From Mesorhizobium sp. M2E.F.Ca.ET.219.01.1.1 (GTDB taxonomy: Bacteria > Pseudomonadota > Alphaproteobacteria > Rhizobiales > Rhizobiaceae): DNA of 64,000 bases. Under the pieces are notes generated by a model. It was not told the origin of the DNA and did no database searches. It saw only the letters and a list, made by a program, of their open reading frames with translations. Positions 1 through 9,209 of this stretch are shown one piece after another. The position numbers and the translations under genes are program-made. Each line of letters begins with the position of its first letter. Position 1 is the first letter of the stretch. The DNA is taken from assembly GCF_004016445.2 (NCBI RefSeq), contig NZ_SADT02000001.1:477630-541629 (forward strand), in the 5' to 3' direction.

Positions 1-1050
1 GTTCTCGCGGCTGCCGTCGATCGCCTTGGTGGTCTCGGCCACCTCCTTGTTCTTCAGCGCCTCGATCGGCGCGCCGAGTTCCTTGATGCGGGCGAGCACG
101 GCGGGATCGGGCGTGATCGACTTGTCGAGATAGATCGGGGCGCCGCTGGCTTCCTTGACGACACCATTGTCGTCGAACACGACCTTGAACTCGCCGAGAT
201 ATTTCGAATAGGACGCGGCCTGCACGACCGGCACCTTGGAGCCGTCGGGGTTGTCGACCATCGTCGGATACGGCCCCTCGGCCTTCGGATCGGTGTTCGA
301 CAGGAGCGTGTGGCTGTGGCCGCCGACCACCACGTCGATGCCCGGGATCTTGGCGATCACGTCGCGTTCGCGCCTGTAGCCGATATGAGTGACCGCGATG
401 ATCTTGTTGATACCTTGCGCCTTGAGCTTCTCGACCTCGGCCGTGATCGATTTTAGGTCGTCGGCGATGGCGATGTTCGGGCCGGGCGAGGCGAGTTCCG
501 GCGTGTCGTTGGTGACGGCGCCGATGATGCCGATCTTCTGGCCGCCGACCTCGACGACGATCGATGGCTTGAACTTGCCGGCGGCGCCGGACTTGTCGTT
601 GGGCACGACATTGGCGCTGACGACCGGGAACTTCGCCTTGTCGAGGAAAGGCACCAGTGCTGTCTCGCCGTCATCGAATTCATGATTGCCGAGCGTCACC
701 GCGTCAGGCTTGATCTGGTTGAGGAATTCCTCTTCCACGGCGCCCTTGTAGGTGGTGTAGAACAGCGAGCCCTGAAAACTGTCGCCTGCATTGAGCAAGA
801 GCACGTTCTGCCCTTCGAGCTTCTTACGCTCCTCAGCGATTGCGGTGATCAGCCGGCCGGCGCCGCCGATGCATTCGCCCTTGGTCTCCTCTTCGGCGGA
901 ACAGGTCGACTCGTATTTGTTGTTGCCTTCGATGCGGCTGTGCCAGTCGTTGAAATGAAGGATGTTCAGCGTGTAGTCGGCAAAGGACACGCCGGCCGAC
1001 AGGCCAAGCGTCGAAGCGGAAAGGGCTAGGATGGCGGCAATCTTCTTCAT
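1..1050 (-). CDS. 5'-nucleotidase / UshA-type metallophosphoesterase (C-terminus beyond window)
   Basis: Secreted bimetal phosphoesterase that would hydrolyse nucleoside 5'-phosphates or related esters in the periplasm. Reading from the ATG at 1048-1050, with GGGAGA upstream, the protein has a signal peptide (MKKIAAILALSAS...VSFA). The calcineurin-like metal motifs follow in order: NDWH near residue 35, NAGDSFQG, GNHEFD and GGHSH. The order and spacing match the UshA/YfkN family. About 350 residues are visible; the C-terminal 5'-nucleotidase domain lies mostly left of base 1, so substrate class cannot be judged. It is transcribed away from the omp10-like gene's terminator. Confidence 0.9.
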   Translation of the reverse strand, partial: MKKIAAILALSASTLGLSAGVSFADYTLNILHFNDWHSRIEGNNKYESTCSAEEETKGECIGGAGRLITAIAEERKKLEGQNVLLLNAGDSFQGSLFYTTYKGAVEEEFLNQIKPDAVTLGNHEFDDGETALVPFLDKAKFPVVSANVVPNDKSGAAGKFKPSIVVEVGGQKIGIIGAVTNDTPELASPGPNIAIADDLKSITAEVEKLKAQGINKIIAVTHIGYRRERDVIAKIPGIDVVVGGHSHTLLSNTDPKAEGPYPTMVDNPDGSKVPVVQAASYSKYLGEFKVVFDDNGVVKEASGAPIYLDKSITPDPAVLARIKELGAPIEALKNKEVAETTKAIDGSREN

Positions 1051-1182
1051 CTTCGTCTCCCGGTAAATTGACTTCGACAGTGCTTAACGCCTTCGCTTGA
1101 CTGGAAAATAACAGTCAGCCTCGGTCATGTTCACATCGGGTCCCGGTCGATGCAAGCACAAATCGGGGAGATATTTGCCGGC

Positions 1183-1216
1183 ACAAAAAAGGACGGCGGC
1201 TCGCGCCGCCATCCTG
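1183..1216 (-). terminator. Rho-independent terminator of the omp10-like gene
   Basis: Read on the minus strand, a GC-rich hairpin with 10-bp arms (1205-1214 and 1191-1200, one G-T pair, 4-nt loop) is followed by six Ts (complement of 1185-1190). It lies 22 bases after the stop of the omp10-like gene. Confidence 0.85.
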
Positions 1217-1237
1217 TCGGATTGATGTCTGCGAGCC

Positions 1238-1612
1238 TCAGGCCCGGCGCGTCAGCACGAAATTCTGGCCGCTGGCGCTGGTGCAGTTGAGCTGGCTGAT
1301 TGAGACCATCAGGCAGTTGAAGCTGACCGGCGTCTGGCGGATCAGCGAGGTGCCGTGGATCTCGACCGAGGTCGGTCCGGTCATGGTGTAGCTGCCTTCC
1401 GACAGCTTCTGGCCGGTGTCGGTGGCGACCGTGGTGAAGTTGCCGGCCGCGAAGGTCGACAGGCCCGTGCCCTTGGCGTCGATCCAGTTGCCCTCGACGC
1501 CCTTCGGCGCGGCGGAGGCCGGTGGTTCCGATGGGCCGGTGGTTGTGCAGGCGGCGGCGGCCAAAAGGCTTGCCGCGGCGCCCAGCGAAAGCAGTTTGCG
1601 CGCAATGGTCAT
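1238..1612 (-). CDS. omp10: Omp10-like outer-membrane lipoprotein
   Basis: Small lipoprotein of 124 residues. The start at 1612 is chosen because GAGGAGAGGA lies just upstream and the protein then opens with a signal peptide and lipobox (LLAAAAC, Cys near residue 21). The mature part holds GVEGNWIDAKG, TTVATDTGQKLSEGSY, FNCLMVSISQLNCTS and a C-terminal FVLTRR. These line up with Brucella Omp10, which I recall as having GIEGSWVDPNG, TDTNEKLAEGNY, NCALVSPTQLNCTS and FSLTRR at the same places. Two conserved cysteines may form a disulphide. The role is structural or unknown; Omp10 is a surface antigen in Brucella. The longer reading frame upstream to 1729 overlaps the hss stop and has no ribosome site. 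Confidence 0.85.
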   Translation of the reverse strand: MTIARKLLSLGAAASLLAAAACTTTGPSEPPASAAPKGVEGNWIDAKGTGLSTFAAGNFTTVATDTGQKLSEGSYTMTGPTSVEIHGTSLIRQTPVSFNCLMVSISQLNCTSASGQNFVLTRRA

Positions 1613-1698
1613 TCTTGAAAATCCTCTCCTCGGTCCGCTCCCTTCAATCGCCCGATTTCCGGGCGATTGCAAGGCGGTGAGGGTCGTCAAGCCGCCTG

Positions 1699-3144
1699 CT
1701 ATCGGACCAGAATGTTGCGGAACTGCCACGGGTCGTCCTTGTCCAGGTCCTCGGGGAAGAGTCCCGGCCGGTTATCCAGCGGCGTCCAGTCGGTGTAGTA
1801 TCCCCTGACCGGCCCGAGATAAGGCAACTGCACTTCGAGGCAGCGCCGGTAGTCCATCTCGTCGGCTTCCACGATGCCTGCCGCCGGGTTCTCCAGCGCC
1901 CAGACCATGCCGGCGAGCACCGCCGAGGTGACCTGCAGGCCGGTGGCGTTCTGGTAGGGGGCGAGCTTGCGCGCCTCGGCCAGAGACAATTGCGAGCCGT
2001 ACCAGTAGGCATTCTTGTCGTGGCCGTAGAGCAGCACGCCGAGCTCGTCGACGCCGTCGACCAACTCGTTCTCGTCAAGCACGTGGTGGACCGGCTGCGG
2101 CTTGCCGGCGGCGCCGAACATCTCGTCCAGCGACAGCAAGGCGTCGTTGCAGGGATGGTAGGCGTAGTGGCAGGTCGGGCGGTATTGGACCTTGCCCTTC
2201 TTCGAGCGCACGGTGAAGAAGTCGGCGATCGAGATCGACTCGTTATGGGTCACCAGGAGGCCGTATTGCGCGCCCGGCGTCGGGCACCAGCTGCGCACGC
2301 GCGTGTTGGCGCCGGGCTGCTCCAGATAGATCGCCGCCTTGGAGCCGTGCTTGTGCTTCTTGCCGTTCTTCGGCATCCAGCTTTCATGCGTGCCCCAGCC
2401 GAGCTCGGCCGGCTGCAGGCCTTCCGAGATGAAGCCTTCGACCGACCAGGTGTTCCAGAACACATTCATCGGCTTCGGCTTCTTGGTGCGCTGGGTGTCG
2501 CGCTCGGCGATATGGATACCCTTGACGCCGGCCTTCCTCATCAGCTTGGCCCAGCCCTCGCGGTCTTCCTGCGCGGGTTCCGAAAACTCGAGGCCAAGGT
2601 CGGTGGCGAGGTTGACCAGCGCCTTCTTAACGAACCACGAGACCATGCCGGGATTGGCGCCGCAGGTGGAGACCGCCGTCGGGCCGCCGGGCTTGTCCTG
2701 CTTTTCCTTGATCATCGCCTCGCGCAGCGCGTAGTTGGAGCGGCTGGCATTGTCGGCCTCGGGGTCGAAATAGAAGCCCAGCCACGGCTCGACGACGGTG
2801 TCGATGTAAAGCACGCCGAGCTTGCGGCACAATTTCATCAGGTCCACCGAACCCGTGTCGACCGACAGGTTGACGCAAAAGCCCTGGCCGCCGCCATTGG
2901 TCAGAAGCGGCGTGAGCAGCTTCTTGTAATTCTTCTCGGTCACAGCGTCCTGCTTGAAAGCGATGCCGCGCTCGTCGAGCAGCTTGCGGTCGGTGTCGAG
3001 CGGGTCGATGACCGTCATGCGCGACTTGTCGAACTTGAAATGGCGCTCGATCAGCGGCAGCGTTCCCCGCCCGATCGAGCCGAAGCCGATCATCACGACG
3101 GGACCGGTGATTTCACCGTAAACGGGCCAGTTTTCATTCGCCAT
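1699..3144 (-). CDS. hss: Homospermidine synthase
   Basis: NAD-dependent enzyme that makes the polyamine sym-homospermidine from putrescine (EC 2.5.1.44), a major polyamine in rhizobia. The start MANENWPVYGEITGPVV at 3144 has GGAG upstream and gives 481 aa, the usual family length. The Rossmann fingerprint VVMIGFGSIGRGTLPLI is near residue 15. Other recognisable stretches are CVNLSVDTGSVDLMKLC, YIDTVVEPW and TCGANPGMVSWFVKKAL. It is a cytosolic enzyme. The omp10-like gene starts 86 bases beyond its stop on the same strand. Confidence 0.93.
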   Translation of the reverse strand: MANENWPVYGEITGPVVMIGFGSIGRGTLPLIERHFKFDKSRMTVIDPLDTDRKLLDERGIAFKQDAVTEKNYKKLLTPLLTNGGGQGFCVNLSVDTGSVDLMKLCRKLGVLYIDTVVEPWLGFYFDPEADNASRSNYALREAMIKEKQDKPGGPTAVSTCGANPGMVSWFVKKALVNLATDLGLEFSEPAQEDREGWAKLMRKAGVKGIHIAERDTQRTKKPKPMNVFWNTWSVEGFISEGLQPAELGWGTHESWMPKNGKKHKHGSKAAIYLEQPGANTRVRSWCPTPGAQYGLLVTHNESISIADFFTVRSKKGKVQYRPTCHYAYHPCNDALLSLDEMFGAAGKPQPVHHVLDENELVDGVDELGVLLYGHDKNAYWYGSQLSLAEARKLAPYQNATGLQVTSAVLAGMVWALENPAAGIVEADEMDYRRCLEVQLPYLGPVRGYYTDWTPLDNRPGLFPEDLDKDDPWQFRNILVR

Positions 3145-3276
3145 TTTTTCGCACACTCCTTCAAACACGCGCAAAACCGGGCGCTTTTGGCCCGACGGCC
3201 AAGCGCTACACCACAGATCATTGTCATAAACCAGCGAAAAGCGCCAACCGCCGGCTAAGCCGTTCTGGGTGTGTGG

Positions 3277-4212
3277 TTAAGCCGATCCGGCCATGCGGCC
3301 GAGGAATGCAACCAGCCGGTCGCGGTCGGCGGTCAGGCCCTTGTAGTCGAGCTGTTGCTGGTCGAGGGCCAGGAGCTGCTCCGCGAATGAGGCCGCCAGT
3401 GCCGGCCGGTCCGGATGCGCATCAAGCGCCTTGAGCGGATCGAGGTGGATGCGGATGGTGAAGAGGATGTCGCGCGAAGCGGGCAGCTTGCGCAGCGTCT
3501 GGCGTTCGACGCGGATGAAGGCATGGGCGTTGACGTCGCCGTCGGGGAAGCGGCTCGGACGGTTGGTGGCGCGGTCGATGCGCTCGACGTTGGAGAGTGG
3601 ATGATAGAGCCTGTCATTCGCCTGGATCGACCAGTTGAAGCGCTCGACCGCCTGGCCCTGCAGTCCGTCGAACATGCGGTTGATGAGCTCGGCCGGCCGC
3701 GTGCCGGGGCCGAAGCCCGGCACCGGCTGGTGGATCTCCTGCAGCGGCTTGCCGAATTTCTCCCGCAGCGACCAGGATGAAGGAAAGCACAGCGAGCCGG
3801 CGGCGAGCCGCCAGCCGCGCTCGTCGCGGCGCATCAGGATCAGGTCCTCCTGAACGAGCAGCGAGGCCTTTGCCAGCGGCGCCTCGCGCAAGGCGGGGGG
3901 CAGTCTGTCGCTTGCCCTATCGAAACCGACCGGCTCGAGATCGGCTCCGTTGCGGCGGTGCGTGTCGGGATGCGCGGCTTCGAGATGGGCGACGAGCAGG
4001 TCGAGCACTTCGCGCTGAGCGTCGCTTGTACCGTCTTCCTCGACAAAGACCCTTTCCGGGATTTCCGTGTAGAGCCGCTGCTTTTCGGCCAGATGCGGCA
4101 GCAGGAACTCGTCGACCTCGATCCAGCGGTCGAAATCGAGCGGCTTCAACCCGATGGTGAAGAGCTTCGAGGATCCGTCATAGGGCGTATGGGTCGGGTG
4201 GCAGACGGTCAT
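3277..4212 (-). CDS. DUF3445 haem-dependent oxidative N-demethylase-like protein
   Basis: 311-aa protein of the DUF3445 family, whose characterised member is the haem subunit of a dimethylamine-type oxidative N-demethylase. Recognisable stretches are MTVCHPTHTPYDGSSKLFTIGLKPL at the N-terminus, LVQEDLILMRR, LCFPSSWSLREKFGKPL with IHQPVPGFG, NWSIQANDRLYHP and VERQTLRKLP. No demethylase partner subunits are nearby, so substrate is unknown; many rhizobial homologues are similarly solitary. It lies 39 bases after pabC on the same strand and may be co-transcribed. The ribosome site is weak. Confidence 0.8.
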   Translation of the reverse strand: MTVCHPTHTPYDGSSKLFTIGLKPLDFDRWIEVDEFLLPHLAEKQRLYTEIPERVFVEEDGTSDAQREVLDLLVAHLEAAHPDTHRRNGADLEPVGFDRASDRLPPALREAPLAKASLLVQEDLILMRRDERGWRLAAGSLCFPSSWSLREKFGKPLQEIHQPVPGFGPGTRPAELINRMFDGLQGQAVERFNWSIQANDRLYHPLSNVERIDRATNRPSRFPDGDVNAHAFIRVERQTLRKLPASRDILFTIRIHLDPLKALDAHPDRPALAASFAEQLLALDQQQLDYKGLTADRDRLVAFLGRMAGSA

Positions 4213-4251
4213 GCCTGTTTGATTGTTATCCAGTTTATGTCTCCAGCCCGG

Positions 4252-4914
4252 TCAGCCAAGCCGCGCCGGGATCAGCCCGCGCAGCGAGTTGCCGACGAAG
4301 ATCGCCTTCGCCGCCTTCAAGTCGTCGAAGCTGTAGATCGCTTCCACGGCGCGGCCTTCGTCCAGAAGCTCGCCGCGCAATATTCCAGGCAAAAGGCCGC
4401 AGTCGAGGCGGGGCGTGGCGAGCGGACCGTCGCCGAAATCGGCAAAGAGATTGGTGATCGTGCCCTCGCAGAGCTCGCCGCGCTCGTTGGCCAAAAGCAC
4501 TTCCTCGGCGCGCGTGGCGAGATATTCCGCGCGGGCATGCGTGTAGACCTGACGCAGGCTGGTCTTGTGGCGCAGCAGCATGTTGGCGGAATCGAGCCGG
4601 ATGCGCGCCAGCTGCAGCCGCCAGACTTTGTCGGCGGGCAGCGGTTCATAGGCTTGAGCGGCGGCCGTCGCTTCGCCGTTGTGCTGCAAGGCAAGGCGCA
4701 CGCGCAAGGCAATAAGGTGTCCGTCGACGGCGTTCCAAAGCACTTCGCCGATCCGTTCGGAATCGCAGGCGAAGCCGAGTTCGGCGGCGGACGCATAAAG
4801 CCTGGCAAGGTGGCGCTCGAAGCGCAGGAAGCCGGAACCAGGCTCCCAGCGCATGGTCTCGATCAGCTCGAAGCCGGCACCGTTCCCGTCGCGAAGCGCG
4901 CTTTCAACAGACAC
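4252..4914 (-). CDS. pabC: 4-amino-4-deoxychorismate lyase (aminotransferase class IV)
   Basis: PLP enzyme of folate synthesis that converts aminodeoxychorismate to p-aminobenzoate and pyruvate. I choose the GTG start at 4914: GAGGAG lies upstream, it overlaps the 3' end of pabB by 52 bases, and it gives a 220-aa protein beginning just before FELIETMRWEPGSGFLRFERHLARL, the typical opening of class IV aminotransferases. Further motifs are LLRHKTSLRQVY (the PLP lysine is probably the K in this HKT stretch), LLANERGELCEGTITNLFAD and CGLLPGILR. A frame that stays open upstream to 5574 runs inside pabB and is not coding there. Confidence 0.85.
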   Translation of the reverse strand: MSVESALRDGNGAGFELIETMRWEPGSGFLRFERHLARLYASAAELGFACDSERIGEVLWNAVDGHLIALRVRLALQHNGEATAAAQAYEPLPADKVWRLQLARIRLDSANMLLRHKTSLRQVYTHARAEYLATRAEEVLLANERGELCEGTITNLFADFGDGPLATPRLDCGLLPGILRGELLDEGRAVEAIYSFDDLKAAKAIFVGNSLRGLIPARLG

Positions 4915-6008
4915 TCCCGATACTCCTCCTCGGCGGTAGAATCGAAGACGACGCCGCCGCCGACATTGTAGACCGCCTCGCCGTCGGCAAAGAGCGAGAT
5001 GGTGCGGATCGCCACCGAAAAACGCATCCTGCCGCCCGGCGCGATCCAGCCGATGGCGCCGCAATAGACGTCGCGCGGCGCGCCTTCCAACTCGTGCAGG
5101 ATTTCCATGGCACGGATCTTCGGCGCACCGGTGATCGAGCCGCAAGGGAAGAGCGCGGCGAAGACCTGGCGGATGCCGATGTCCGGCAGAAGCTTCGCCC
5201 GCACGCGGCTGACCATCTGGTGCACGGTCGGATAGGACTCGATGCGGAACAATTCCGGCACGTCCAGCGTGCCGACTTCGCTGATCAGCGAGATGTCGTT
5301 GCGCAACAAGTCGACGATCATCCGGTTCTCGGCCTGGTTTTTCTCGTCGTGGCGCAGGAAGGCTTTCAGCCGGGCATCCTCGGCCTTGGTCGCACCGCGC
5401 GGCGCGGTGCCCTTCATCGGATGCGTCTCGATCATGCCGTCGGCGTCGATCTCGAAGAACAGTTCGGGCGAGCGCGACAGGACGATCGGATCGCCGAGCG
5501 AGACCAGCGCGCCATATTTCACTGGCTGGCGTTCGGTCAGCGCGTCGAAGGCCGCAAGCGGATCGCCGGACCATTGCGCGCGGACCGGGAAGGTAAGGTT
5601 GCCCTGGTAGCAGTCACCCTTGCGGATGTGGTTGTGAAGGCGCGCGAAGCGGCCGGCATAGTCCTCGGCGGACCACGTTGCCCTTGCATCGAAAATCGGG
5701 CCATTGCTGGCGGATCCCGCATTTTGCGGCACGGCCTGTTCGACGGGCGCGTCGAAGATGCCGAGGCAGACCAGCGGCGCGCGGCGGCCTTCGGGCAGCA
5801 GCGGCACCAGTTTCGGCTCGAGCAGGTAGCCGGCCTCGTAGGAGAAATAACCCGCCAGCCATTTGCCGGAGTCGGAGGCGGCCTGGGCTCGCTCGAGCGC
5901 CGGCACGAACTCCTCCGCAGTGCGCGCGAGAATGATCTCGTGCGGCCGGTCGAACACCAGCTGACGCGCGCTCTCGTCGTTGCGGAAAATGGCTGCGGGC
6001 AGGGACAT
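4863..6008 (-). CDS. pabB: Aminodeoxychorismate synthase component I
   Basis: Chorismate-binding enzyme that, with a glutamine amidotransferase, makes 4-amino-4-deoxychorismate for folate. 381 aa, starting MSLPAAIFRNDESARQL. Diagnostic motifs of the anthranilate synthase/PabB family appear in order: KGDCYQGNLTFP, LSRSPELFFEID, THPMKGTAPRG, ENRMIVDLLRND, LFPCGSITGAPKIRAMEI and YCGAIGWIAPGGRMRFSVAIRT. It is shorter than E. coli PabB, as usual for the stand-alone alphaproteobacterial form. Its 3' end overlaps pabC, so the two are translationally coupled. Confidence 0.92.
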   Translation of the reverse strand: MSLPAAIFRNDESARQLVFDRPHEIILARTAEEFVPALERAQAASDSGKWLAGYFSYEAGYLLEPKLVPLLPEGRRAPLVCLGIFDAPVEQAVPQNAGSASNGPIFDARATWSAEDYAGRFARLHNHIRKGDCYQGNLTFPVRAQWSGDPLAAFDALTERQPVKYGALVSLGDPIVLSRSPELFFEIDADGMIETHPMKGTAPRGATKAEDARLKAFLRHDEKNQAENRMIVDLLRNDISLISEVGTLDVPELFRIESYPTVHQMVSRVRAKLLPDIGIRQVFAALFPCGSITGAPKIRAMEILHELEGAPRDVYCGAIGWIAPGGRMRFSVAIRTISLFADGEAVYNVGGGVVFDSTAEEEYRECLLKARFATGTVPASS

Positions 6009-6103
6009 GAGCCTTGAAAGCGGACAATTCAGTCGATCGCTCTATATGGGGGACCGGCGAGGCGCAATCGAGGGAGCGGCGTCGGGCGGCGCAAAGGCGT
6101 CCG

Positions 6104-6139
6104 GCCCCAAAACAAAGACGGCGCCCGTGTGGGCGCCGC
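6104..6139 (-). terminator. Likely Rho-independent terminator after the HHH protein gene
   Basis: On the minus strand a perfect 7-bp stem GGCGCCC (6137-6131) / GGGCGCC (6126-6120) with a 4-nt loop is followed by the T-rich run GTCTTTGTTTTG. It lies about 25 bases beyond the stop at 6162 and before pabB. Confidence 0.7.
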
Positions 6140-6161
6140 CTGCGGCCAATAGGATCGTTCA

Positions 6162-6863
6162 TCACGTGTTATTGGCGGTTCCAGCCGTCGGGAACAGCCT
6201 GGCGAACTCGGCCTCGTCGCCGGCGGCCAGCAATTTTGCCTGCTCGATCCATTTCTCGCGCGCGATGCGGCCGTCGAAATTGAGCACCTCCTCGACGCGT
6301 TTGACGTCGGCGCCGGTCCAGGCGGCGATCTGGGCATAGGTGGTGACGCCCAGGCCCTTGAGCAGCCTTTCGTTGACCGGGCCGATGCCGATGAGGCGGC
6401 GCAGATTGTCGGCCTTGGCTGTCGCGGCGTTCGGCGCGGCGGTTTTCTTGGCGGGAGCTGCCTTCTTCGGCGCGGCTGCCTTGGCTGCGGGCTTCGCTGC
6501 TGCAGTTTTCGTGGCTGCCGGCTTCTTCGCGGCGGCCGGCTTCGCCGGCGCGGCCTTTGCCGAAGTCGCGGCCGTCGGTGTCGAGACCAGCGCCGCCGGG
6601 GCCGGCGTGGCGGCCTTGGCGGCGACTGCCTTGGCGGCAGGCGCTCCGCTTAGCCGGCTTTCGAGATCGGCGCGGGCACGGCCGCAGGCATCGAGCTCGC
6701 TCTTCAGCCGGTCGCTGTCGGCCTTCAGCCTGTCGCGTTCGCTTCGCGTGCGATCGAGATCGCCGCGCAGACTGTCGAGCTCGCCGCGCAGGCGGCCCCA
6801 GATGAACCAGCCAACCAGGATACCCACAACGAACGCCAGGAGCATGTAGAAGAAAGTGCTCAT
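6162..6863 (-). CDS. Membrane-anchored coiled-coil protein with C-terminal helix-hairpin-helix domain
   Basis: 233 aa in three parts. Residues 3-22 form one transmembrane helix (TFFYMLLAFVVGILVGWFIW). Residues 25-65 are a heptad-rich coiled coil (LRGDLDRTRSERDRLKADSD). A low-complexity Ala/Lys/Pro linker runs from about 75 to 150, followed by a helix-hairpin-helix-like domain (NLRRLIGIGPVNERLLKGLGV, TYAQIAAWTGADVKRVEEV). The tail matches the 'predicted flap endonuclease-1-like 5' DNA nuclease' or NADH:quinone-oxidoreductase-associated HHH family that is common in rhizobia. It has no nuclease residues that I can name, so DNA binding at the membrane is only an inference. The Ala/Lys/Pro linker resembles histone-H1-like tails. 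Confidence 0.75.
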   Translation of the reverse strand: MSTFFYMLLAFVVGILVGWFIWGRLRGELDSLRGDLDRTRSERDRLKADSDRLKSELDACGRARADLESRLSGAPAAKAVAAKAATPAPAALVSTPTAATSAKAAPAKPAAAKKPAATKTAAAKPAAKAAAPKKAAPAKKTAAPNAATAKADNLRRLIGIGPVNERLLKGLGVTTYAQIAAWTGADVKRVEEVLNFDGRIAREKWIEQAKLLAAGDEAEFARLFPTAGTANNT

Positions 6864-7214
6864 TTCCCTCTCCAGTCCGATCCGTCGGCCGCGGCTGGGA
6901 GGGCACGCTTGCCGCCAATGATCGTCAAAGGTTCCGTGGTCGGTGGAACCGCCGGCTTCAATCGAGCCATCGGCGTTCGGCCTTGTCCGGACCGACGGCC
7001 ATCATCGCATTCGCCGTGGCGGAGCGACAGGCATCTCTGGCCTGCGCGATGCGTCCGGCTGAGCTTGAGGCCGGACGCTATCATATGGCTTGTCGAAAGC
7101 CAGTTGAAAATGCGCCGGAGAGTTATTCAAGAACAGCTATTTAGGGCAAGAATAGAGTCCGGCTAATATGCGTCTCGGCTAAACTATAGCTATCGATGCA
7201 CGCTTCGTTGCTGT
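6864..7214. other. Intergenic region with a 9-bp inverted repeat
   Basis: 351 bases between the divergent HHH gene's start and the stop of pepF. It should hold the promoter of the HHH gene (minus strand). A perfect inverted repeat GCGTCCGGC (7051-7059) / GCCGGACGC (7070-7078) could be a transcript hairpin, but neither side has a T-run. A 74-codon minus-strand frame at 6860-7084 has no family match that I recognise and is not called. Confidence 0.4.
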
Positions 7215-9053
7215 TCACTTGTCCAGCGTCTCCAACTCGTCGATCAGCGAACCGATCACGCCAAGGCCGATCTGCCAGAACGCGGGATCGGTGGCGTCGA
7301 GGCCGAAGGGCGCCAGGAGTTCGGAGTGATGCTTCGTGCCGCCGGCGCGCAGCATCTCGAAATACTTCTCCTGAAAGCCGCGCTCGGCATTCTGGTAGAC
7401 GGCGTAGAGCGAGTTCACCAGGCAATCGCCGAAGGCATAGGCATAGACGTAGAAAGGCGAGTGGATGAAGTGGGGGATATAGGTCCAGAAGACCTCATAG
7501 CCCTCGCGCAGCTTGATCGCCGGTCCCAGGCTCTCGGCCTGCACCTCCAGCCAGAATTCGCCCAACCTGTCCGAGGTCAGCTCGCCGTTCTTGCGCTCGG
7601 TATGGACCTTGCGCTCGAACTCGTAGAAGGCGATCTGGCGCACGACCGTGTTGATCATATCCTCGACCTTCTGAGCGAGCATGGCTTTGCGCTCGCGTCT
7701 GTCACTGGTCTGCTCCAGCAGGGAGCGGAAGGTCAGCATCTCACCGAAGACGGAGGCAGTCTCGGCCAGCGTCAGCGGCGTCGAGGCCATCAGCGCGCCT
7801 TGGCCGGCGGCCAGCACCTGATGCACGCCATGGCCGAGCTCATGCGCCAGCGTCATCACATCGCGCGGCTTGCCCATATAGTTGAGCAGCACATAAGGAT
7901 GCGCCGACGGCACGGTCGGATGGGCGAAGGCGCCGGGCGATTTGCCCGGCCGCACCGGCGCGTCGATCCATCTGCGATCGAAGAAACCGCGCGCGATTTC
8001 GGCCATGTCGGGTGAGAAGCGTTGATAGGCGGAGAGCACCGTGTCCCTGGCGTCATCCCAGCGGATCACCGCCTTCGGCGTCTCCGGCAGCGGCGCGTTG
8101 CGGTCCCAGTGGTTCATCACCTCCATGCCGAGCCAGCGCGCCTTCATCGCGTAGTAGCGGTGCGACAGCCTGGGATAGGCCTCGCGCACGGCCGCCGCCA
8201 GCGCGTCGACCACGTCGCGCTCGACACGGTTGGCGAGGTGGCGCGAGTCGGCGATATCCTGGAAGCCGCGCCAGCGGTCCGAGATTTCCTTGTCCTTGGC
8301 TAAAGTGTTGGTGATGAGGGTGAAGGTGCGCAGGTTCTTGCGGAACGTGGCGGCCAGCGCCTCGGAAGCGCGGCGGCGCACATCGCCATTCGAATCCTGC
8401 AGCCGGTTGAGCGCCGGCTCAAGCGTCAGCTCCTCGCCGTCGACGTCGAAGCGCAGGTCGGTCATCGTCTCGTCGAACAGGCGGTTCCAGGCGCCGCGCC
8501 CGGTGACCGACTTTTCGTGGAACAATTGCTCGACGCGATCCTCGAGCTGGTAGGGTTTGTCCTTCCTGAGGTCGAGCACCCAGGGCCGGTAATGGCCGAA
8601 GGCCTTGTCGGCGGCCAGAGCGCTTTCGATCGCCGCATCATCGATGAGGTTGAGCTCGAGAGCGAAGAACAGAAGATGGGCGCTCGCGTCCGTCATCTTT
8701 TCCTGGACGTCGCCGTAGAGCTTGGCGCGCTGCGGATCGGCGGTGTTGCCGGCGTAGACGAGGCCGGCATAGGAGACGATGCGGCCGATCAGTTCCTCGA
8801 GCGCCTCGTAGGCTTGCAGCGCCTCGCCCAGCCGGCCGGCGCCGCCGCGCCCGGCTTCCGCGGCCAGCGTGCCTTTCCAGCGGGTCTCGAAGGCGACGGC
8901 GTCGCTGGCCGCCTTGGCGATGTCGCGCTTCAATTCGGGCGCTTCCATGCCGAAATAGAGATCGGCGAGATTCCACTCCGGCAGATCGCCAAGCTCCGCC
9001 GCGCCGTGTCCGGACGCTGGCGCCGCAAGCCGATGACCAAATTCCATGCGCAT
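7215..9053 (-). CDS. pepF: Oligoendopeptidase F (M3 zinc metallopeptidase)
   Basis: Cytosolic zinc peptidase of family M3B that cleaves short peptides. The zinc-binding motif HELGH is seen in MTLAHELGHGVHQVL, with the third ligand expected in ETASVFGEML about 26 residues later. The N-terminal M3 domain is also visible (GDLPEWNLADLYFGMEAP, YVLLNYMGKPRDV). ATG codons at 9053 and 9047 are both possible. I choose 9053 because GAAGG lies upstream, giving 612 aa, close to the usual 600 for the family. Confidence 0.92.
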   Translation of the reverse strand: MRMEFGHRLAAPASGHGAAELGDLPEWNLADLYFGMEAPELKRDIAKAASDAVAFETRWKGTLAAEAGRGGAGRLGEALQAYEALEELIGRIVSYAGLVYAGNTADPQRAKLYGDVQEKMTDASAHLLFFALELNLIDDAAIESALAADKAFGHYRPWVLDLRKDKPYQLEDRVEQLFHEKSVTGRGAWNRLFDETMTDLRFDVDGEELTLEPALNRLQDSNGDVRRRASEALAATFRKNLRTFTLITNTLAKDKEISDRWRGFQDIADSRHLANRVERDVVDALAAAVREAYPRLSHRYYAMKARWLGMEVMNHWDRNAPLPETPKAVIRWDDARDTVLSAYQRFSPDMAEIARGFFDRRWIDAPVRPGKSPGAFAHPTVPSAHPYVLLNYMGKPRDVMTLAHELGHGVHQVLAAGQGALMASTPLTLAETASVFGEMLTFRSLLEQTSDRRERKAMLAQKVEDMINTVVRQIAFYEFERKVHTERKNGELTSDRLGEFWLEVQAESLGPAIKLREGYEVFWTYIPHFIHSPFYVYAYAFGDCLVNSLYAVYQNAERGFQEKYFEMLRAGGTKHHSELLAPFGLDATDPAFWQIGLGVIGSLIDELETLDK

Positions 9054-9209
9054 CAGCAATACCTTCTTTGAATCGATGCCAAATCAGAGGGAAGGAGGAA
9101 GCCGGTCAAATCCTAAGGAATTCGTTCACCGGGTTTTTTGAAACCTTATTTAGAACCCTGTGCCAAGATGATCCATGGGGATTTCCTCGGGCGGACAACT
9201 CGAACAGTC

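Noticed and set aside
1990..3258. 422-codon plus-strand frame opposite hss
   Set aside because: Mirror of the high-GC hss gene; no family features, while the minus strand is a clear full-length enzyme.
6860..7084. 74-codon minus frame as a small gene
   Set aside because: No ribosome site and no recognisable family; it overlaps the probable promoter region of the HHH gene.
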